Assembly: GCA_946543025.1 (NCBI GenBank)
Contig: CAMNLN010000007.1
Location: 1-27,645, forward strand
Reading direction: 5' to 3'
Length of the DNA: 27,645 nt
Source: an uncultured Verrucomicrobiota bacterium
Lineage (GTDB): Bacteria > Verrucomicrobiota > Kiritimatiellia > RFP12 > UBA1067
The position numbers and the translations under genes are program-made. Below are positions 24,301 to 27,645 of the stretch, piece by piece (within the stretch, counting starts at the first letter, position 1; every line of letters starts with the position of its first letter). The notes below the pieces were generated by a model. The model was given only the letters and a program-made list of their open reading frames with translations. It made no database searches and was not told the DNA's origin.

Positions 24301-24641
24301 TGATGCACCCGCCGTACGGCAAGGGGGTTGGATATGCGTTTGCCTCCTTCCGTCTCGACGCGGGCGGCCCGCACGTGTTCAGCGCCTACGTGGGGAAGGG
24401 CGACGGCAGCGACCTCGGTGACGGCATCCTCTACAAGGTCTGCGTGCAGACGGCTGACGGGAAACGCGTGGTCGTGGCGGAGGAGACGGTGCGCACGCAC
24501 GAGTGGCGTCCGATCCGCGCGGATTTGCGTCCGTGGGCGAAAGATAACGTGCGCCTGATTCTGATCGCCGACTGCGGCCCCAAGAACAACACGAACGGCG
24601 ACTGGGCCGCCTGGGGCGATTGCCGCCTGACGCAAGACTGA
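21390..24641 (+). CDS. Large secreted candidate glycoside hydrolase, GH101-like TIM barrel with C-terminal beta-sandwich
   Basis: The 1083-residue protein has a signal peptide (KRLLGMVAAVFLAGGAFG). Beta-rich N-terminal regions occupy about 20-460. A TIM-barrel-like part spans about 465-800 (KHVLVTDHETGWRDG, FWYGPYNNFTDFAP, FNTAYCDVHTAVSPWG, WNGPVYSEGNTHFMYCG). By analogy with GH36/GH101 enzymes, Asp615 in YCDVH is a candidate nucleophile and Glu663 in VYSEG a candidate acid/base. A beta domain around 800-900 and a C-terminal jelly-roll-like domain (about 925-1083, ending NTNGDWAAWGDCRL) follow. I do not recognise an exact family. Resemblance to endo-alpha-N-acetylgalactosaminidases (GH101) and DUF5696-like proteins is loose and by eye. 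The ATG follows AAGGAG and lies 19 nt after the isomerase gene. Confidence 0.62.
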   Translation: MKRLLGMVAAVFLAGGAFGAAADVDGRPYEIVWANRTHDDHEPILPMTDAAGWRVETQNAVARLESATDRKLFGPGVVRLVYRGTGKKPSVRILPPQPVRIAHAFDAVSLWIYGNNVYYSAKAKGTPSTTITAEFLDADGKSFSVQVAHIHHLEWWLAQRRLEDDLIVRAARGATFTGFSLTGGTNTEDRSLDFTSFCAFKEELAPVSFKARAKRANRVFPDAPAGINTGDGTLPFPNRALTVVPPPSGETFQFRLPSDLAIWDDLAFSRDGGKTWQPFAKGGGLWFASDDPKGQPFRAACPYVAVTNRVAPLDVTCRGTCAATGCRAEVRFHVEGQSLVADVRADGGRVAEVRFGSWPEPTRPRLVRVPYYTYNGYGAARPFVLVTDTPSGPLFHAATMDWTQSNASTPFSDPDLVEDALAANGGTRYVPRTDGVRNPCFERFVYSFGSRFADVLPVVPNPVSPWRHVTGSVVWRAHGAHNRANDIAYWRDVRKRGMKHVLVTDHETGWRDGNESFTFRVNPAPGKGGDKGQFDYARAMIDELGFWYGPYNNFTDFAPINGNWSADRVSRTADKQLQTAWNRCYAPKPAYAVNACEELTPIIQGKFRFNTAYCDVHTAVSPWGRCDYDARIPGGGTFANTFYAFGEIMLIQKKNWNGPVYSEGNTHFMYCGLTDGNYAQDQNYRISDGPWLVDFDLLRLHPLCCNFGMGNPGMFYPGKSAPTNKVTATDRFLAATVAFGHPGFLLHNPDMERSYFMVQQLAARYTLADAVDIRYVDAEGRAHETSAAVASGVFARSQVTVRYSDGTFVAANGSMDEAMRVALPDDVTLWLPPNGYFGYTRDGKVLTYSGLVDGHRIDYACSPEYVYLDARGTATTIAGVSTNKVCVRLAEKEDISRIARATPAELAKRSAPPEGMFKPKPSAAASPLPYVRRSGICIRGQAEGPATPESKGHVRFDAGQTCGGVSRKGIVMHPPYGKGVGYAFASFRLDAGGPHVFSAYVGKGDGSDLGDGILYKVCVQTADGKRVVVAEETVRTHEWRPIRADLRPWAKDNVRLILIADCGPKNNTNGDWAAWGDCRLTQD

Positions 24642-24660
24642 ACGAAAGGAACAGACAACA

Positions 24661-26085
24661 ATGAAAAGAAGAGAATTCGTAAAAGCAGGCACGGCGGCGT
24701 TCGCGGCGGCGTCCGTGGCGCCTCGCATGCTGAAGGCCGGTTCGCGGGAAACGGTGCGCATGGGGTTCATCGGCGTAGGAAACCGCGGCACGCAGCTGAT
24801 GCACATCTTCATGAAGAATCCGCGCGTCCGCGTGACGGCTCTCTGCGACGTGTACGAGCCGTATCTTACGCGCGACGACTCCGCCTTCGATCCGAAGTTC
24901 CTGGAATGGGGACTCAAGGGCCGGCTTCCGGTCTTGCGCGACAAGAACGGGGACTTCCTGCCGCAGGAGAAGACGCTCCTTGCCGACATCGCCTCTGGCG
25001 CGTGCAAGCTGTACAGCGACTATCGCAAGCTCCTGGCGGACGCCAACGTCGATGCGGTCTGCGTGGCGACGCCTGACCATTGGCACGCCATCATCACCAT
25101 CGCTGCGATCAAGGCTGGGAAAGACGTCTATTGCGAAAAGCCGCTGACCGCCACCATCGCTGAAGGGCGCGCGATGGTGAACGCCCAAAAGACGTCGCGG
25201 CAGATCGTGACGGTGGGATTGAACCGGCGCGGATGCGTGCCCTACCAGATGCTGAAGAAAGAAATCGACAGCGGCCGGTTCGGCACGGTGCGCCTCGGAC
25301 GCGCCGCGCGCACGAGCAACATCTTCCCGAACGGCCTCGGCAAATGTCCTCCCTGCGACCCGCCGAAGGGCTTCGACTGGGACGCCTGGCTCGGACCGCG
25401 CGCTTACCGTCCGTACAAATACACCACCGCGCCGTACTTCTTCCGCTGGCATACGGACTTCTCGTCGCAGGTCGGCAATTGGGGTGTGCATTATCTCGAT
25501 GCGATGCGCTGGATGATGAACGAGTCCGCGCCGTGCGCGGTGACCGCCGTCGGCGGCAAGTACTTCACGCCCGAATCCGATTCGGACATCCCGGACACGA
25601 TGACGTGCGTATTCGAGTTCGCGAGCGGCAAGATGCTGGAATTCAACGTCTTCGAGGGCAGTTTCGCGCTTCCCATCGCGCGGCGCGAGCTGGAGCTTTC
25701 TTCCGGCGACGCGCAGATCTTCGCCTCCCAGAGCGGATGGGAGGCGGTGCCGGTGCGGAGGCGCGAGTTCAACAACGATCCCGTGGACAAGTTCAAGCCG
25801 TTCCGCTACGACCACAAGGAAGCGCTCCTTGACGATGGCTCCGCGGAGAGCTGCACGAAGAATCTGATTGGTGACTTCATCGACCGCTGCCTGGACAGAA
25901 ATCCAAATGTCCTCTGCCCCCTGGAGGAGGGACATCGCTCCACCTGTTTCGCGCATCTCGCGAACATCGCCTATAGGCTTGGCAAGCGTCTCGAATGGGA
26001 TGGAGAAGCGGAACGGTTCGTCAATTGCGACGAGGCGAACGCCTATCTTCACTACAGATATCGCGACGGATACGCCCTCGGATGA
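24661..26085 (+). CDS. Tat-exported Gfo/Idh/MocA-family oxidoreductase, second copy
   Basis: The 474-residue protein opens with KRREFVKAGTAAFAAASVAP, a twin-arginine signal. It has the Rossmann motif GFIGVGNRGTQ, VATPDHWHAIIT, and YCEKPLT with Lys160. NWGVHYLDAMRW supplies the conserved His277/Asp280 pair. A Cys-containing insert (LGKCPPCDPPKGF) and PDTMTCVFEFASGKMLEFN follow, as in PVC secreted members of this family. It is clearly related to, but not a recent duplicate of, the Gfo/Idh/MocA protein encoded at 16923-18215. It could be a glycoside dehydrogenase or a GH109-type NAD-dependent glycosidase; neither can be decided from the sequence. It is the last gene of the operon, with AAAGGA 10 nt before the ATG, and is followed by hairpins. 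Confidence 0.87.
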   Translation: MKRREFVKAGTAAFAAASVAPRMLKAGSRETVRMGFIGVGNRGTQLMHIFMKNPRVRVTALCDVYEPYLTRDDSAFDPKFLEWGLKGRLPVLRDKNGDFLPQEKTLLADIASGACKLYSDYRKLLADANVDAVCVATPDHWHAIITIAAIKAGKDVYCEKPLTATIAEGRAMVNAQKTSRQIVTVGLNRRGCVPYQMLKKEIDSGRFGTVRLGRAARTSNIFPNGLGKCPPCDPPKGFDWDAWLGPRAYRPYKYTTAPYFFRWHTDFSSQVGNWGVHYLDAMRWMMNESAPCAVTAVGGKYFTPESDSDIPDTMTCVFEFASGKMLEFNVFEGSFALPIARRELELSSGDAQIFASQSGWEAVPVRRREFNNDPVDKFKPFRYDHKEALLDDGSAESCTKNLIGDFIDRCLDRNPNVLCPLEEGHRSTCFAHLANIAYRLGKRLEWDGEAERFVNCDEANAYLHYRYRDGYALG

Positions 26086-26114
26086 TGTGAAGGCACGATC
26101 GACGCGCGGCATGG

Positions 26115-26163
26115 AAGACAGGACGTCTTTTGCGCGGCGCGAGGCTCGTCGCGCCTTCTCCTT
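26115..26163 (+). terminator. Candidate terminator hairpins after the operon
   Basis: AAGAC (26115-26119) and GTCTT (26125-26129) form a small 5-bp hairpin running into TTTT. GGCGCGA (26136-26142) and TCGCGCC (26149-26155) form a 7-bp GC-rich hairpin with a 6-nt loop, followed by TTCTCCTT. Neither has a long T tract, but their place just after the last operon gene supports a termination role. Confidence 0.5.
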
Positions 26164-26176
26164 GCGGTTCCCGGCT

Positions 26177-26207
26177 CACCGGCTGCGCTCGACGCAGGGA
26201 GCCGGTG
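26177..26207. terminator. Stem-loop between convergent genes
   Basis: CACCGGCT (26177-26184) pairs perfectly with AGCCGGTG (26200-26207), with an inner GCG/CGC stem. It abuts the stop codon of the GH43-like gene on the minus strand. It has no T tract on either side and may act as a bidirectional terminator or an mRNA 3'-end protector. Confidence 0.5.
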
Positions 26208-27341
26208 TCATTCGTCGGCGCCTTTCCCTTGACGAGCGACGGCGCGGCCTGTTTCCTGGTTCTTCGCCGCCGGGCCGCCGCGCGGGCCGAATTCGGCGGC
26301 AGCGAGGAGACCGCGGTAGACGCCTTCGCGGACCCGTATCACGCATCCGTGGCGTATGACTCCCGTATATTTCAGCGGCATCTCGCGCCACGGCCCCGGC
26401 TGGTCGAGCGAGGCGGCCGTGTACATCCGGTAGCCGCGGGGATATTCTTCGGCGTAGAGGTACCAGGCCCGTCCGTCCGGCGACGGGACGAGCGTCGGCG
26501 CCTCGCGCCAATGCGGCGTGAGCGGGAGGCCCGGCGACGACCACGGCCCGGTGGGCGAGGCGGACTTCGCGAGGCGGATCGACTTGTAGGTGCCGGGGGC
26601 GCTTTCCTTCCAGCGCTCGTCCTTCACGATGGCGTAGTACGTGCCGTCGTGAAGATGCACCGACGTGTCGATCTGCGCGATCTTCGCGTCCTCGCCCCGG
26701 AAGTCGAGAAGCGGTGCGGCCTTGGTGAACGTCCGGAAGTCGCGTGTGAGCACGTAAAAAGTCCGCATGCTCTCCCATCTCTCCGTGTTGCCCCTGGCGG
26801 ACGCGCGGTGCGCGTGCCACGAAAGCAGGAACCGCCGGCCGGGCCGATCGAAGAATATCTTGATCGCCCCGTACGAGTGGGTGTCGTTCACAAAGCCGTC
26901 CGGCAGGGTCAGGTGGGACTTGTCGACGACCACGTGCCCCCATCGCACCAGATCCCGCGACCGCCACACCACGACGTCGTGCGGGTGCGCCCCGTTCGTC
27001 GTTCCGATCAGGTAGAACTCGCCCTGGTCGTCCTCGGTGACGTACGGATGCCCCAGGTAGGCGGGCGTGAGCGGAATCTCGCGGCCGCCGTTGAGCGGCG
27101 TCCAGGCGAGACCGTCGCGCGAGACGTCGAAATACAGGTGCCCGTATTCGCGGCCGGTGCGCATGTGGGCGAAGAGATAGCCTCCGGGACCGGCCGCCGT
27201 GGCAGGGGGCCGCCCTGCGCCAGACGGCGCGGACGCCTCCGCGCGACAGTCCGCCAAAGCCGCTGCGCCCGCAATCGCCAACAGCACGGCCAGCCTCTTG
27301 CAGGGCGGCCCCATTCGTCCCGTGCCGATCAGTTTCTTCAT
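26208..27341 (-). CDS. Secreted GH43-like five-bladed beta-propeller glycosidase
   Basis: The 377-residue protein has an N-terminal signal (CKRLAVLLAIAGAAALADC). The cysteine in LADC gives a weak lipobox, with signal peptidase I cleavage near AEA as an alternative. The rest shows repeated propeller-blade motifs: YLFAHMRTGREYGHLYFDVSRDG in part as FDVSRDGLAW, VVWRSRDLVRWG, HDGTYYAIVKDERW and AWYLYAEEYPRGYRMYTA. PYVTEDDQGEFYLIGTTNG and APLLDFRGEDAKIAQIDTS in part as KIAQIDTSVHL supply candidate acidic residues. Glu280 in REAPTLV is the likely acid/base of GH43-type enzymes. Family members are arabinosidases, xylosidases and galactosidases. AAAGGAAG on the minus strand precedes the ATG. It is convergent with the operon and has its own promoter, so it is separately regulated. 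Confidence 0.62.
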   Translation of the reverse strand: MKKLIGTGRMGPPCKRLAVLLAIAGAAALADCRAEASAPSGAGRPPATAAGPGGYLFAHMRTGREYGHLYFDVSRDGLAWTPLNGGREIPLTPAYLGHPYVTEDDQGEFYLIGTTNGAHPHDVVVWRSRDLVRWGHVVVDKSHLTLPDGFVNDTHSYGAIKIFFDRPGRRFLLSWHAHRASARGNTERWESMRTFYVLTRDFRTFTKAAPLLDFRGEDAKIAQIDTSVHLHDGTYYAIVKDERWKESAPGTYKSIRLAKSASPTGPWSSPGLPLTPHWREAPTLVPSPDGRAWYLYAEEYPRGYRMYTAASLDQPGPWREMPLKYTGVIRHGCVIRVREGVYRGLLAAAEFGPRGGPAAKNQETGRAVARQGKGADE

Positions 27342-27447
27342 TACGTCTTCCTTTCGCTGCTCGCGGTTTCAGAATCCTCTCGTCCGGCATCGTCCCCGGC
27401 GGCCCCGCGGACGGCGCGCGGCTCTGCGGCGACGTCTCTGCGACGCC

Positions 27448-27460
27448 CCGGACCGTCCGG
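27448..27460. promoter_or_regulatory. Palindrome in the 5' leader of the GH43-like gene, possible operator
   Basis: CCGGACCGTCCGG is a perfect inverted repeat with 6-bp arms around one central base. It would lie at about +7 to +19 of the minus-strand transcript starting from the TATACT box. A repressor site or a short RNA hairpin are both possible. Confidence 0.35.
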
Positions 27461-27473
27461 TCGAACGGCGGCA

Positions 27474-27502
27474 AGTATACCATAATCCCGCCGTGCGGCA
27501 AA
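27474..27502 (-). promoter_or_regulatory. Promoter of the GH43-like gene
   Basis: On the minus strand TTTGCC (27497-27502) is followed by a 17-nt spacer and TGG-TATACT (27482-27474). The leader to the ATG at 27341 is about 125 nt. It is divergent from, and only about 15 bp away from, the promoter of the next gene. Confidence 0.6.
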
Positions 27503-27516
27503 CGGGCGATTCCGTC

Positions 27517-27546
27517 TTGCCCGGATGGGCGGCGGTTTGGTACAAT
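27517..27546 (+). promoter_or_regulatory. Promoter of the partial Gfo/Idh/MocA gene
   Basis: TTGCCC (27517-27522), an 18-nt spacer and TGG-TACAAT (27538-27546) precede the ATG at 27570 by 23 nt, leaving room for the AAAAGGAAAG ribosome site at 27554-27563. Confidence 0.62.
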
Positions 27547-27569
27547 GCAGGGCAAAAGGAAAGTGCGAC

Positions 27570-27645
27570 ATGAAAAAACTGAAGATGGGCATGGTTGGCG
27601 GCGGCATCGGCGCGTTCATCGGCGAGGTGCACCGCAAGGCGGCGC
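27570..27645 (+). CDS. Gfo/Idh/MocA-family oxidoreductase, 3' end outside window
   Basis: Only the first 25 codons are present. They read MKKLKMGMVGGGIGAFIGEV and then HRKAA, which contains the Rossmann motif GGGxGxFIGxxH seen in cytosolic sugar and inositol dehydrogenases of this superfamily. There is no Tat signal, unlike the two Gfo/Idh/MocA proteins of the operon, so this one is probably cytosolic. It has its own promoter and an AAAAGGAAAG ribosome site. It may start a second catabolic cluster beyond the window. Confidence 0.8.
   Translation, partial: MKKLKMGMVGGGIGAFIGEVHRKAA

Noticed and set aside
1..27645. CRISPR arrays, tRNA or rRNA genes, transposases, insertion-sequence ends
   Set aside because: No regularly spaced direct repeats, no RNA gene signatures and no transposase-like protein were found on reading both strands.

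Overview
High-GC bacterial DNA, about 27.6 kb and almost fully coding. The gene content suggests a free-living or gut member of the PVC superphylum, most likely Kiritimatiellota, Lentisphaerota or Verrucomicrobiota. The reasons are Tat-exported Gfo/Idh/MocA oxidoreductases, a secreted ThuA-HEAT-F5/8C protein, a PATR-type beta-strand repeat protein without an autotransporter barrel, a DUF4838 protein, and many signal-peptide glycan-active proteins without SusC/SusD. This placement is an inference; no rRNA or other marker gene is present.

Layout. The left edge (3-143) holds what looks like an internally deleted endonuclease/exonuclease/phosphatase remnant. Then come a MATE/ANKH-like membrane protein (minus, 163-1458) and, divergent from it, a NudC-type Nudix hydrolase (plus, 1523-2101). 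A Tat-lipoprotein-like DUF4838 protein follows (minus, 2103-3158). From 3331 to 26085 there are eleven genes on the plus strand with gaps of -4 to 50 nt, i.e. a catabolic operon of about 22.8 kb. In order it encodes: a LamG-LamG-beta-helix protein, a xylulokinase-type FGGY kinase, a PATR surface protein, a xylose-isomerase-like TIM barrel, a DUF5703/GH95-like enzyme with an inserted LamG domain, ThuA-HEAT-F5/8C, a Tat Gfo/Idh/MocA protein, a sialate O-acetylesterase-type SGNH esterase, a sugar phosphate isomerase/epimerase-type TIM barrel, a very large GH101-like candidate glycosidase, and a second Tat Gfo/Idh/MocA protein. After a region of hairpins there is a convergent GH43-like secreted beta-propeller gene (minus, 26208-27341). 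Divergent from it, a third Gfo/Idh/MocA gene begins at 27570 and is cut by the window end.

How the genes may work together. Secreted lectin-like, beta-helix, esterase and glycosidase proteins would trim a complex glycan outside the cytoplasm. The ThuA / Gfo/Idh/MocA / TIM-isomerase trio resembles systems that oxidise a sugar to a 3-keto form and then cleave it (ThuAB-type chemistry). The isomerase-like protein and FGGY kinase would feed the released sugar into central metabolism. No transporter or transcription factor gene is visible in the cluster, so uptake and control must be encoded elsewhere. The substrate is undecided: a xylose-containing plant glycan fits the isomerase/kinase/GH43-like genes, while a mucin-type O-glycan fits the GH101-like, GH95-like and O-acetylesterase genes.

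Regulation. Eight promoter candidates share an extended -10 element of the form TGN-TANANT, always upstream of a plausible start codon. Two of them sit so close to the ATG that leaderless or near-leaderless transcripts are expected. No tRNA, rRNA, CRISPR array, insertion sequence or transposase was seen, and no gene-free stretch exceeds 300 bases.
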